Source: UBA2336 sp037443645
GTDB taxonomy: Bacteria; Bacteroidota; Bacteroidia; Cytophagales; Cyclobacteriaceae
Assembly: GCA_037443645.1 (NCBI GenBank)
Contig: JBBINY010000007.1
Span: forward strand, 6,247-70,246
DNA length: 64,000 nucleotides
Reading direction: 5' to 3'
Part shown: in pieces, positions 1 through 8,607 of the stretch
How the letters are laid out: each line of letters opens with the position of its first letter
How positions within the stretch are numbered: position 1 is the stretch's first letter
Program-made: the position numbers and the translations under genes
The notes under the pieces: generated by a model
Database searches by the model: none
What the model was told of the DNA's origin: nothing
The model's input: the letters and a program-made list of their open reading frames with translations, nothing else

Positions 1-279
1 ATCGGGTTGAGCGAAAGTATTTTTAATCAGGATGTTCTGTTGGTGGAAGACATCATGGACACCGGCCTCACGTTAAGCAACGTGGTGGAGGAGATGCGCA
101 GTTTAGGAACACGTTCGGTAGAGATTGTAACGCTCATCCGCAAAGCACCGGCACGCGAGCATGCTGTACAACCCAGATACATCGGCTTCGACATCGAAGA
201 TGAATTTGTGGTTGGATACGGACTCGATTATGACGGACTGGGCCGCAACCTGCCCGATATCTACAGAACAACCACTTGA
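1..279 (+). CDS. hpt: hypoxanthine phosphoribosyltransferase, C-terminal part
   Basis: The frame is open from the first base of the window, so the 5' part of the gene lies outside; 92 codons and the stop are visible. The segment VLLVEDIMDTGLTL is the PRPP-binding loop of type I phosphoribosyltransferases, and the YGLDYDGLGRNLPDIY ending is typical of Hpt, which makes IMP or GMP from hypoxanthine or guanine and PRPP in the cytosol. A xanthine/guanine-type enzyme is the main alternative. adk follows 59 bases downstream on the same strand, so a purine-related grouping is plausible. The true start cannot be seen. Confidence 0.88.
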   Translation: MGLSESIFNQDVLLVEDIMDTGLTLSNVVEEMRSLGTRSVEIVTLIRKAPAREHAVQPRYIGFDIEDEFVVGYGLDYDGLGRNLPDIYRTTT

Positions 280-338
280 TTTTAGTATCTTCGCCCACTT
301 AATTCAAAGACCCGGATTATTCACCTTAACCAAACGCC

Positions 339-911
339 ATGATCAACCTTGTCATCTTTGGCCCTCCGGGGGCCGGTAAGGGTACACAAAGTGAAAAACT
401 CATCAGCAAATATGGATTCGTGCACATCTCCACCGGTGATCTGTTCCGGTGGCACACCAAAAACGAAACACCACTGGGAAAGAAAGTGAAGGAGATCATG
501 AACAGCGGTGCTCTGGTGCCCGATGAAATCACCATTGCAATGCTGAAGGAGGAACTGGATAAAAATCCGCAAGCCAAAGGATTTTTGTTTGACGGATTTC
601 CGCGCACCGTAGCACAAGCCGAAGCACTCGATCGTTTTATGCAGGAAAATGGCACCGCCATTCATCACGTGGTTGCATTGGATGTGAACGAGCAGGAATT
701 GCGCGACCGCATTGCCAAACGCAAAGCCATTGAAAACCGGGCCGATGATGAAGAAGAAAAATTAAACAAACGGATCACAGAGTATTTCGGCAAAACCATT
801 CATGTGCTTCCTTACTATGAAAGTAAAAAACGGCTTGCCCGGGTAAATGGTGTGGGTAAAATCAATGAGATTTTTGCCAGCATTTGCGCTGTGATCGACC
901 GCGGAAAATGA
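339..911 (+). CDS. adk: adenylate kinase (short form, no zinc LID)
   Basis: 190 residues. The P-loop GPPGAGKGT is at residues 8-16, followed by the STGDLFR AMP-binding segment and FLFDGFPRT. The enzyme balances AMP, ADP and ATP in the cytosol. The LID is short and carries no Cys tetrad, so this is the compact, zinc-free version. The reading frame shares bases 908-911 with the start of a small membrane-peptide gene (ATGA overlap), and obgE follows that, so the three are probably cotranscribed. Confidence 0.96.
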   Translation: MINLVIFGPPGAGKGTQSEKLISKYGFVHISTGDLFRWHTKNETPLGKKVKEIMNSGALVPDEITIAMLKEELDKNPQAKGFLFDGFPRTVAQAEALDRFMQENGTAIHHVVALDVNEQELRDRIAKRKAIENRADDEEEKLNKRITEYFGKTIHVLPYYESKKRLARVNGVGKINEIFASICAVIDRGK

Positions 912-1039
912 TACCGATTTATCCCGATCCGAATAAACCCATACCCCGCGGTGTTCAGCGAAGGGTAAACCGGATTGTTGCGGGTTACCTGGTTGCTGTT
1001 GTGGTACTCTCGCTTTTTTTCTACTGGCTTGCACGCTGA
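908..1039 (+). CDS. predicted 43-residue single-pass membrane peptide
   Basis: A short frame starts with ATG overlapping the adk stop (ATGA) and ends 3 bases before the obgE start. The predicted peptide has a Pro/Arg-rich N-terminus (MIPIYPDPNKPIPRG), a basic stretch, then one hydrophobic helix at about residues 24-41 that contains VAVVVLSLFFYW and ends in LAR. The arrangement suggests an inner-membrane peptide with its N-terminus in the cytosol. I do not recognise a family. The overlap with adk, the exact fit between two genes and the clean transmembrane segment support it being real; conservation in related genomes would settle it. Confidence 0.6.
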   Translation: MIPIYPDPNKPIPRGVQRRVNRIVAGYLVAVVVLSLFFYWLAR

Positions 1040-1042
1040 TCA

Positions 1043-2035
1043 ATGTCTTCGCCTAACTTCATTGACTACGTTAAATTCTGTTCACGCTCCGGCAGCGGAG
1101 GGGCTGGATTTGTGCACTTTCACCGCGAAAAATTTGTACCCAAGGGCGGCCCTGACGGTGGCGATGGCGGACGGGGCGGCCATGTCATCCTCCGTGGCAA
1201 CGAACAACTCTGGACATTGCTCCATCTTAAATACCGGAAACACGTAATCGCTGAAAACGGAAAGCCGGGTGAAGCACAGAACTGCACCGGTGCCGAAGGC
1301 AAAGACAAAATCGTGGATGTACCGTTGGGCACAACAGCCCGGTATGCCGAAACGGAAGAGAAAATTGTTGAGATAACCGAACACGGGCAGGAGTTCATCC
1401 TAACGCCCGGAGGCCAGGGCGGCAAAGGCAATGCCTTCTTTGCCACTTCCACCCGGCAGGCACCCAACTACGCACAACCCGGTGAGCCCGGAAAGGAAGA
1501 ATGGATTGTGCTGGAACTGAAACTGCTTGCCGATGTGGGGCTGGTTGGATTTCCGAATGCCGGGAAGTCAACCCTGCTTTCGGTAGTTTCTGCAGCCAAA
1601 CCCAAAATTGCCGACTACCCCTTTACTACGCTAACGCCCAACCTTGGGGTAGTTTCTTACCGCGATAACCAATCCTTTGTGATGGCCGATATTCCCGGCA
1701 TTATTGAAGGTGCGGCCGAAGGCAAAGGATTAGGTATTCGTTTTCTCCGGCATATCGAGCGAAACGCCATGCTGTTGTTCCTGATACCGGCCGATTCAAA
1801 GGACATCGCCAAGGAATTTGAAATACTGCTTAATGAATTAAGGAAGTACAATCCCGAGTTGCTGGATAAGAAGCGCCTGCTTGCCGTCTCAAAATCGGAT
1901 TTGCTGGATGATGAACTGAAGACTGCGATGGAGAAGGAATTGCCTGCCGGTTTGCCACATGTATTTATCTCTTCCGTTACCGGGCGAGGCATACCGGAAC
2001 TCAAAGACCTGATCTGGAAGCAACTTCACACCTGA
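1043..2035 (+). CDS. obgE: Obg family GTPase
   Basis: 330 residues. The N-terminal glycine-rich Obg fold (about residues 5-160, with GGPDGGDGGRGG) is followed by a GTPase domain with G1 GFPNAGKST at 169-177, the switch segment DYPFTTLTPNLGVV, DIPGIIEGA and SKSD. Obg proteins act in assembly of the large ribosomal subunit and in stress signalling. The C-terminal OCT domain of some homologues is absent; the protein ends soon after the G domain, as in many Gram-negative relatives. It lies directly after adk and the small membrane-peptide gene. Confidence 0.96.
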   Translation: MSSPNFIDYVKFCSRSGSGGAGFVHFHREKFVPKGGPDGGDGGRGGHVILRGNEQLWTLLHLKYRKHVIAENGKPGEAQNCTGAEGKDKIVDVPLGTTARYAETEEKIVEITEHGQEFILTPGGQGGKGNAFFATSTRQAPNYAQPGEPGKEEWIVLELKLLADVGLVGFPNAGKSTLLSVVSAAKPKIADYPFTTLTPNLGVVSYRDNQSFVMADIPGIIEGAAEGKGLGIRFLRHIERNAMLLFLIPADSKDIAKEFEILLNELRKYNPELLDKKRLLAVSKSDLLDDELKTAMEKELPAGLPHVFISSVTGRGIPELKDLIWKQLHT

Positions 2036-2100
2036 CGTTTTTCCGTCAATCTGGCACACCTTGGGGGATTGGCAGAATTATTGACAATTTTGCGGCAAAA

Positions 2101-2700
2101 ATGAGTGACGTTAACGTAGGTATGGATAAAAATCAGGCACCCGAAATGGGGTCAGCGGGCCAAACGGCCCAAAATCAGGTCAGCGAAACAATAAACCACG
2201 ATAGCCCGGAATCCTTCGAAACCCTTACGGGTACCGATCAACCCGACCTGTTTAAAGAATTAAGCAAAGTAAAAGACGAATTGGCAGAAGCAAAGGAGAA
2301 ATACCTGCGGTTGTATTCGGAGTTTGAAAACTTCAGAAGAAGAACATCCAAAGAGAAGCTGGAAATGATCCAGTCGGCCAATGAGGCTACCATCCGGCTC
2401 TTTCTGCCGGTGATGGATGATTTTGAGCGGGCCGAAAAATCGTTTCGGGGAAGCAACCCGAAAGACCTCGAAGGTCTTCAGCTGATCAGCAATAAATTCA
2501 GAAAGGTGTTGGAACAATCCGGGGTAAGAGTCATGGACATATCGGCCGGATCCGACTTCAATCCGGATCTGCACGAAGCCATCACACAAGTTCCTACCGA
2601 AGACGAGAGCCTCAGGGGCAAGATTGTAGACGTTGTGGAAAAAGGATACTGGTTAAATGAAAAGGTTATTCGCTACGCCAAAGTAGTGGTAGGTCAGTAA
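2101..2700 (+). CDS. grpE: nucleotide exchange factor GrpE
   Basis: 199 residues. An acidic, poorly ordered N-terminus (about 1-60) precedes the long coiled-coil helix with YLRLYSEFENFRRRTSKEK, then the four-helix region and the beta domain that ends DVVEKGYWLNEKVIRYAKVVVGQ. GrpE releases ADP from DnaK. dnaJ starts 12 bases downstream, so grpE-dnaJ form an operon, while dnaK lies 12 kb away. An imperfect promoter -7 match (CAATTTTG, 2085-2092) sits just before the start, but its -33 partner is badly spaced. Confidence 0.95.
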   Translation: MSDVNVGMDKNQAPEMGSAGQTAQNQVSETINHDSPESFETLTGTDQPDLFKELSKVKDELAEAKEKYLRLYSEFENFRRRTSKEKLEMIQSANEATIRLFLPVMDDFERAEKSFRGSNPKDLEGLQLISNKFRKVLEQSGVRVMDISAGSDFNPDLHEAITQVPTEDESLRGKIVDVVEKGYWLNEKVIRYAKVVVGQ

Positions 2701-2712
2701 TACGAATGAACA

Positions 2713-3825
2713 ATGGCTAAGCGCGACTATTACGAAATACTTGGGGTAAACAAAGGGGCAACTGCGGAGGAAATAAAAAAGGCCTACCGCAAAGTGGCCA
2801 TTCAGTACCATCCCGATAAAAATCCGGGCAACAAAGAAGCGGAAGAAAAATTTAAAGAAGCTGCCGAGGCGTACGAAGTACTGAGTGATGACAACAAGCG
2901 GGCGCAATACGACCGGTTTGGTCACTCGCGCGGCAACGGTGGGTTCGGGGGTGGTCATCACATGGACATGGAGGACATCTTCAGTCAGTTTGGTGATATT
3001 TTCGGGGGTCACAGCCCCTTTGATTCATTCTTTGGCGGAGGCGGCACGCGCAGAAGACAGCGCAAGGGCTCCAACCTTCGCATCAAACTAAAGCTTACGC
3101 TGGAAGAGATCGCCAACGGAGTTGAAAAGAAAATAAAAGTCAACCGACTGGTGCGTGCAGAAGGAGTAACCTATAAAACCTGTACAGCCTGCCAGGGCAG
3201 CGGCCAGGTTCGAAAAGTGGTGAATAGTATGCTCGGCCAAATGGTGTCCACTTCATCGTGCCCCCAATGCGATGGGAATGGACAGATCCTGGACAAGCGT
3301 CCGCCCGGTGTTGACAGTTCGGGGTTAACACACCGTGAAGAAATCCTGACCATTAAAATTCCGGAAGGCGTAAGCGATGGCATGCAGCTTTCCATGGCCG
3401 GCAAGGGAAATGAAGCACCCGGAGGTGGCATTGCCGGAGATCTGCTTATTCTTATCGAGGAGCAGGAGGATTCAAAACTCAAACGCGATGGCAATAACCT
3501 CATTTACGACCTGCACATAAGCTTTATAGATGCAGCCCTGGGTACTTCCCTGGAAGTACCCACCATTTCAGGAAAAGTTAAAATCAAAATTGATCCCGGA
3601 ACCCAAAGCGGCAAGATTCTCCGTCTTCGGGGCAAAGGCCTTCGCGATATCAATAACTATGAAACCGGTGACCAGTTGATTTATGTCAATGTGTGGACCC
3701 CCCGCAAACTGACTCCCGAGGAGCGCGTTAAACTTGAAAGTCTTCGGAATTCACCAAATTTTGAGCCCAAACCCGAAGCGGGCGATAAGTCATTCTTTGA
3801 GCGCATGAAGGAATTTTTCCAGTAA
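2713..3825 (+). CDS. dnaJ: chaperone DnaJ with reduced zinc domain
   Basis: 370 residues. The J domain (about 4-70) has HPD at 33-35. A Gly/Phe-rich linker follows (72-110), then the substrate-binding domains. The zinc domain keeps only two CxxCxGxG motifs, C157/C160 and C183/C186. By position these are canonical motifs 2 and 3, which form zinc centre II. Motif 1 is replaced by VNRLVRAEGVTY and motif 4 by DKRPPGVDSSGL, so centre I is absent. It works with DnaK and GrpE in protein folding; in E. coli centre II matters for DnaK cooperation and centre I for DnaK-independent holding. It sits in an operon with grpE. Confidence 0.95.
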   Translation: MAKRDYYEILGVNKGATAEEIKKAYRKVAIQYHPDKNPGNKEAEEKFKEAAEAYEVLSDDNKRAQYDRFGHSRGNGGFGGGHHMDMEDIFSQFGDIFGGHSPFDSFFGGGGTRRRQRKGSNLRIKLKLTLEEIANGVEKKIKVNRLVRAEGVTYKTCTACQGSGQVRKVVNSMLGQMVSTSSCPQCDGNGQILDKRPPGVDSSGLTHREEILTIKIPEGVSDGMQLSMAGKGNEAPGGGIAGDLLILIEEQEDSKLKRDGNNLIYDLHISFIDAALGTSLEVPTISGKVKIKIDPGTQSGKILRLRGKGLRDINNYETGDQLIYVNVWTPRKLTPEERVKLESLRNSPNFEPKPEAGDKSFFERMKEFFQ

Positions 3826-3933
3826 AAGCCTAACCCTTAGGCCCTTAAACTCGTTTACCTCTCCAGATTGGGGTTATTTTCAGCGTTTTAAGCGATTTTC
3901 TTACACGGTGAAACTCGTGGAGGTAGATCGCGT

Positions 3934-4842
3934 ATGTACTTGTTCATGCAGAGAATTATTGGGCTAACCTTTTTGGGAGTAAGTATTGCAAGTCTTGCCT
4001 TTGGCCAGATCAGGAAACAATTTACCGTTGAGGACAATGCGGCCTGCGAAACCATTCGCCTTCGCCTGAAGGCCAACAGCGGCAATTGCTTTATCAAAGC
4101 CAGCGAAGGCCCGGGCATTCTGGATATGTTCAGCAACCAGGAGGCAGAGTCATACAGCCACCAGTTTATCAAAGAAGTTAAGGGAAAAACGTGCGATGTA
4201 TTTGTTGCTGTTGAAGAAAATTCTTCATCCGGATTCAGCCAAACCATTTCATCCAAAGTGTTTGGATCGGAAAAAACAACCAGTGATAAATTCTGGAAAA
4301 TTTACCTCACCGATGACAAGCCCTATTCCTTAGAACTGAACTACGGCATTGGCAACTCTACCATTGATTTATCGGGAATGGCCGTAAAAAACCTGCGCGT
4401 CATTTCGGCCAGCGCAAATGTGAACGTGGGATACCCTACCGGCCTTGAAAACAAAGTGGAGATGGACACCTTTTACATTAAGGTGGACCTGGGCAGCGTA
4501 AACGTGCGTAACCTTAACCTTGCCAAAACAAGTTATGTAGTAGCCGATGTTGGCTTTGGCAATGTAATGCTTGACCTGAGCTCCGGGCCTACCACTACCA
4601 ATACCATTCGCGGCAGCGTGGCAGCGGGAAACCTGACCATTTTACTGCCCGGTGACGCAACACCTGTTTATGTAAAAATCAAAGACTCGTGGCTTTGCAG
4701 TGTACGGATGGTAAACAGCCTGAAGAAGATTGGTGAAGGCACTTTTGCCAGCGAATCGTATACAAAAGATTCACCCAACGCCCTGGTTTTTGACCTTGAT
4801 GTTTCTATGGGTAACATCATTTTTAAGGAAAGAAAGAATTAA
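3934..4842 (+). CDS. secreted protein of unknown function with adhesin-like beta repeats
   Basis: 302 residues with an N-terminal signal peptide (IIGLTFLGVSIASLAFG, cleavage near residue 25). The mature part alternates short polar beta strands with regular SxNVNV-, GSVNVRN- and GFGNVML-like turns, resembling the DUF4097/toast-rack beta-helix proteins of cell envelopes. No catalytic motif is visible. A second in-frame ATG four codons in is an alternative start, but a GGAGG at 3919-3923 suits the first. It stands between dnaJ and an ABC exporter with no obvious operon partner. The function is unknown. Confidence 0.75.
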   Translation: MYLFMQRIIGLTFLGVSIASLAFGQIRKQFTVEDNAACETIRLRLKANSGNCFIKASEGPGILDMFSNQEAESYSHQFIKEVKGKTCDVFVAVEENSSSGFSQTISSKVFGSEKTTSDKFWKIYLTDDKPYSLELNYGIGNSTIDLSGMAVKNLRVISASANVNVGYPTGLENKVEMDTFYIKVDLGSVNVRNLNLAKTSYVVADVGFGNVMLDLSSGPTTTNTIRGSVAAGNLTILLPGDATPVYVKIKDSWLCSVRMVNSLKKIGEGTFASESYTKDSPNALVFDLDVSMGNIIFKERKN

Positions 4843-4916
4843 TATCCCGATCCCATTCCGTTTTACGTAATTCACCGTTATTTTTTGATACTAATTGGGT
4901 ATTAAAAAATAACCCT

Positions 4917-5861
4917 GTGGAAGCCCTTACCGCAAAAAACGTAACCAAACGGTACGCAACACACCTCGCACTTGACGAGGTTTCCCTGACTATTCCCGAA
5001 AAGAGCATTTACGGCTTGTTAGGCCCGAATGGTGCCGGTAAAACTACGTTCATCCGCATCATCAATCAGATCATCAACCGGGATGGTGGTGAAATCAGAA
5101 TTTTTGGTGAGTTGCTGAATGAAAAACACATTGGCATGATTGGCTACCTGCCCGAAGAGCGGGGCCTCTACAAGAAACTTAAAGTAGGTGAGCAATTGCT
5201 TTACCTTGCACAGTTAAAGGGCCTGAGCCGCAAGGAAGCACTGGCCCGCATTAAGGTGTGGCTGGAAAAGTTCGAAATCAAAGACTGGTGGCAGAAGAAA
5301 GTGGAAGACCTTTCGAAAGGGATGGCGCAAAAAGTCCAGTTTATTTCCACGGTTTTGCACCAACCCCGCCTCATCATCCTCGATGAACCTTTTTCAGGTT
5401 TTGATCCGGTGAATGCCCAATTGATCACCGAAAACATTCTTGAATTGCGCGATAAAGGAAGCACCATCATCTTTTCTACCCACCGGATGGAAACCGTTGA
5501 GTCGCTGTGCGACCAGATTGCCCTCATCAACAAATCAAAAAAAATACTGGAGGGCTCAAAGAAACAGGTTAAGGAGCAGTTCCGGTCGAACACCTACCTT
5601 GTTGAACACTCCGGCAATCACCTGCAACTGGCCTCCGACCGGTATGAGGTGCTTGAGCAAAAACCGGTTGCCGAGAATCATTTCGAAACAACCATTCGGG
5701 CCGCTTCAGGGATTAAAGGCAACCAGTTAATCCGCGAGTTGGTGGATAAAACAGAGGTGCACCGGTTTGAGGAAAAACTTCCTACGATGGCCGATATCTT
5801 CATCAGCCTGGTAAAAGCCGAAGGTGATGAAGCACTAAAAAAACATTTACAAGAAGTTTAA
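4917..5861 (+). CDS. ABC transporter ATPase, NatA-like
   Basis: 314 residues starting at GTG. Walker A GPNGAGKTT is at 36-44, followed by the Q-loop, the signature LSKGMAQK, Walker B LIILDEPFSGFDP and the H-loop STHR. The last third resembles the C-terminal extension of exporter ATPases. It energises the permease encoded 9 bases downstream. The pair matches the NatAB-type ABC-2 exporters (sodium or drug efflux in characterised cases), but the substrate cannot be read from sequence. Spacing and direction support a two-gene operon that ends at the hairpin at 7222-7249. Confidence 0.92.
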   Translation: MEALTAKNVTKRYATHLALDEVSLTIPEKSIYGLLGPNGAGKTTFIRIINQIINRDGGEIRIFGELLNEKHIGMIGYLPEERGLYKKLKVGEQLLYLAQLKGLSRKEALARIKVWLEKFEIKDWWQKKVEDLSKGMAQKVQFISTVLHQPRLIILDEPFSGFDPVNAQLITENILELRDKGSTIIFSTHRMETVESLCDQIALINKSKKILEGSKKQVKEQFRSNTYLVEHSGNHLQLASDRYEVLEQKPVAENHFETTIRAASGIKGNQLIRELVDKTEVHRFEEKLPTMADIFISLVKAEGDEALKKHLQEV

Positions 5862-5870
5862 GGGGCAGCC

Positions 5871-7199
5871 ATGAACAAAATAGTACTGATTATTCAGCGT
5901 GAATTTTTGAACCGGGTTCAAAAAAAATCCTTTCTGCTTACCACCATTCTTGTGCCGCTGATCTTTCCGGCCATTATTGCGGTGTTGGTAACGTTGATGA
6001 TCAAAGAAGCCGAATCAGCCAAAGCCGATACGGTACAGGTTGTTGACGAGAGCGGACGCATGCGCTTTGAGGATACCAGGCGATTTAACTTTGTGTATGT
6101 TGACCTGTCGCTGGACGAGGCCAAGAAAGCCTACCAGCATACCAATACATTTGCATTGCTTTACATCCCAAACTTTAACCTGGAAAAGCCGGAAGGATTC
6201 CTTCTGTACACAAAAGAAAACCCAAGCATTGAAAAGCTTGAACGACTGGAAGGAATGATTGAAGACCGGCTTCACGACCTTAAACTGGAGGCATTCAACA
6301 TCAGCAAAGAAGTTTTAAAAAGCCTGAAGACAAATGTTGACCTGAAGCAGTTCAGCATCTCAGAATCAGGTGAAGAAAAGTCCAGCAACTCGGGCATATT
6401 GTATGGAGCCGGTTTTCTGCTCGGCATACTGATTTACATCTTTGTGTTGGTGTACGGCATTCAGATTATGCAGGGAGTGATTGATGAGAAGACCTCAAAA
6501 ATTGTGGAAGTAATTGTTTCGTCCGTCAAACCATTTCAATTAATGATGGGCAAGATCGTGGGAATCGCTTCGGTGGGCCTGTTGCAGTTTACAATCTGGA
6601 TACTCCTGATTACCATACTCTCATCAGGAGTTTTTGCGTTGTTTGGAATGAAGATGCCACAGCAACAAATGATGGAGCAGGTTTCGCAGCAGGTTGGCGA
6701 TGAAGAGGCTACCGAAGCCATCCAATCGCAAAACTCAAAGATCACAGGCTTTTTGTCGCAGGCAAACCAGCTTCCGTTCGGAAAAATTGCAGTTGTTTTT
6801 GTATTCTACTTTTTGGGTGGCTACCTGCTGTATGGAGCCCTGTTTGCAGCCGTTGGCTCCGCGGTCGACTCCATCCAGGAGTCGCAACAATTCCAGTTTC
6901 CGATAACCCTGCCGTTGCTGATCGGCTACATGGGGTTATTCTTTTTCATCCTTCGCGACCCCCATGGAACAGTCAGCTTCTGGTTGTCCGTTATTCCATT
7001 TACATCACCAGTTGCCATGGTTGGCCGCATTGCCTTTGGCGTGCCCGACTGGCAACTGGCACTCTCTATGGCACTATTGGTTGGTGGCTTTCTGCTCACC
7101 ACCTGGATTGCTGGCCGCATTTACCGGGTGGGCATTCTCATGACGGGCACCAAAGTAAATTATAAAGTGCTGGCGAAGTGGTTTCTGATGAAGGGTTAG
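5871..7199 (+). CDS. ABC-2 type permease, NatB-like
   Basis: 442 residues. There is one N-terminal membrane helix (about 20-42), a large extracytoplasmic domain (about 45-175), then five or six helices to the C-terminus. It contains the ABC2 motif QGVIDEKTSKIVEVIVSSVKPFQLMMGKI in substance (quoted parts QGVIDEKTSKI and VSSVKPFQLM), typical of NatB/YhaP-like exporters. It forms the membrane part of the exporter with the ATPase upstream. An acidic, Gln-rich insertion (about residues 265-290) lies between helices. The substrate is unknown. Confidence 0.9.
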   Translation: MNKIVLIIQREFLNRVQKKSFLLTTILVPLIFPAIIAVLVTLMIKEAESAKADTVQVVDESGRMRFEDTRRFNFVYVDLSLDEAKKAYQHTNTFALLYIPNFNLEKPEGFLLYTKENPSIEKLERLEGMIEDRLHDLKLEAFNISKEVLKSLKTNVDLKQFSISESGEEKSSNSGILYGAGFLLGILIYIFVLVYGIQIMQGVIDEKTSKIVEVIVSSVKPFQLMMGKIVGIASVGLLQFTIWILLITILSSGVFALFGMKMPQQQMMEQVSQQVGDEEATEAIQSQNSKITGFLSQANQLPFGKIAVVFVFYFLGGYLLYGALFAAVGSAVDSIQESQQFQFPITLPLLIGYMGLFFFILRDPHGTVSFWLSVIPFTSPVAMVGRIAFGVPDWQLALSMALLVGGFLLTTWIAGRIYRVGILMTGTKVNYKVLAKWFLMKG

Positions 7200-7221
7200 G
7201 TTAACGGAATACACTTTCAAC

Positions 7222-7249
7222 AACCGGATGTATCGCATCCGGTTTTTTT
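7222..7249 (+). terminator. intrinsic terminator of the NatAB-like operon
   Basis: A perfect 9-bp stem (AACCGGATG at 7222-7230, CATCCGGTT at 7236-7244) with a 5-base loop runs into a T tract at 7243-7249. It closes the ABC exporter operon. Confidence 0.88.
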
Positions 7250-7280
7250 ATTTACTTTAATCGGTCTTTTACCCTGTTCC

Positions 7281-8480
7281 ATGAGCCGTACCGAATCGTA
7301 CAGCGGCAATACCAATCTGAAATGGATTGTGCTGGGAGCTTCCATCTTCATCAGCATCGGTTCCATTTATTATACGGATGTGCTGGTAGACGAGCTGAAA
7401 CTGCGTGAGCGCCAGCAGGTGGAGCTCTTTGCACGGGCGTTGGAGTACACCCTCAATGAGCAATCCAACGAAAATATTTTATTCGTCACCGATGAAATTA
7501 TTTTCAAGAACAATTCCATTCCAACCATATGGATTACAAAAGACGGTGACTACCAATACCGGAACATTGACATTCGGGAGGATTGGGCATCGGCTCGCAA
7601 AAAGAAAGCACTGGAAGAAGCACTGGAGGAAATGAAGATGCGGTATGATCCCATTCAGATGACCTACCGGAATGAAAACGGGGAAGTTGAAGACTTCGGT
7701 TATGTCTATTACAAAAACTCATTCCTGCTGACGCAACTGATCTACTACCCCTTTATCCAGCTTTCGGTGATTGCCATCTTTGCATTTATCTCTTACCTGG
7801 CTTTTAATTACTCCAAGGTGGCCGAGCAAAACCAGGTTTGGGTGGGCCTGGCAAAGGAAACCGCCCACCAACTGGGCACACCGTTGTCATCGCTGATGGC
7901 CTGGGCGGAGGTTCTTCGTGATGACCCCAATCTGAAAAACAAGGAAATCGTTGACGAGTTGGAGAAAGACATCCGTAAACTGACAATCGTTACCGAACGC
8001 TTCTCAAGTATTGGTTCGGTGCCCGTGTTGAAACCGGAGAATGTGGTAAGCCTTGTTAACAATGTAGTGAACTACATCAGGCCGCGCGTATCATCAAAAA
8101 TAAAAATTGAAGTATTCTCCTTATCTGATAACATCCAGGCGAATGTGCATGTGCCATTATTCGAGTGGGTGCTGGAAAATCTGTGCAAGAATGCCGTTGA
8201 CGCTATCGGTACAAGCGGCACGGTAGCCATTAAGATTTTACGGGGAAGTGAAAGCAAGGTGTACATTGATGTTTCGGACACGGGCAAAGGAATTACCCGC
8301 GCAAACCTGGGCATGGTTTTTAAGCCGGGCTTTACAACCAAAAAACGGGGCTGGGGCCTGGGCCTTGCACTGGCCAAACGAATTATTGAAAACTACCACA
8401 ATGGCCGAATTTTCGTCAAGTCATCCGAAGAAAACCAAGGCACAACATTTCGGATTGCACTTACTACCGCTTCCTTATAA
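7281..8480 (+). CDS. orphan sensor histidine kinase
   Basis: 399 residues. There are two membrane helices (about 13-31 and 150-176) flanking an extracytoplasmic sensor region of about 120 residues. The H box is AKETAHQLGTPLSSL with the phosphoacceptor His at 196; the N box is ENLCKNAVDAIG and the ATP lid has DTGKGI and GWGLGLALAKRII. No response regulator gene adjoins it, so its partner is elsewhere. The gene lies 32 bases after a terminator and before atpD. The signal it senses cannot be inferred. Confidence 0.9.
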   Translation: MSRTESYSGNTNLKWIVLGASIFISIGSIYYTDVLVDELKLRERQQVELFARALEYTLNEQSNENILFVTDEIIFKNNSIPTIWITKDGDYQYRNIDIREDWASARKKKALEEALEEMKMRYDPIQMTYRNENGEVEDFGYVYYKNSFLLTQLIYYPFIQLSVIAIFAFISYLAFNYSKVAEQNQVWVGLAKETAHQLGTPLSSLMAWAEVLRDDPNLKNKEIVDELEKDIRKLTIVTERFSSIGSVPVLKPENVVSLVNNVVNYIRPRVSSKIKIEVFSLSDNIQANVHVPLFEWVLENLCKNAVDAIGTSGTVAIKILRGSESKVYIDVSDTGKGITRANLGMVFKPGFTTKKRGWGLGLALAKRIIENYHNGRIFVKSSEENQGTTFRIALTTASL

Positions 8481-8518
8481 AAGACCCCGTTTGCGTGATA
8501 ATTATCAGCCAGAGGATG

Positions 8519-8549
8519 TTGGCAGTAAAGGCTAATCCTGCTACTTTTG
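8519..8549 (+). promoter_or_regulatory. Bacteroidota-type promoter of atpDC
   Basis: TTG (8519-8521), a 20-base spacer and a perfect -7 element TACTTTTG (8542-8549), about 58 bases before the atpD start. Confidence 0.6.
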
Positions 8550-8607
8550 CGCCTGCTCGCAAAAGGCGGCATTTCTCAATTCTAACGACTACCAAAAAGC
8601 AAAATCA

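Noticed and set aside
2061..2092. Promoter for grpE
   Set aside because: CAATTTTG is one base off the -7 consensus and the nearest TTG is 21 bases away, so it was not listed as a feature.
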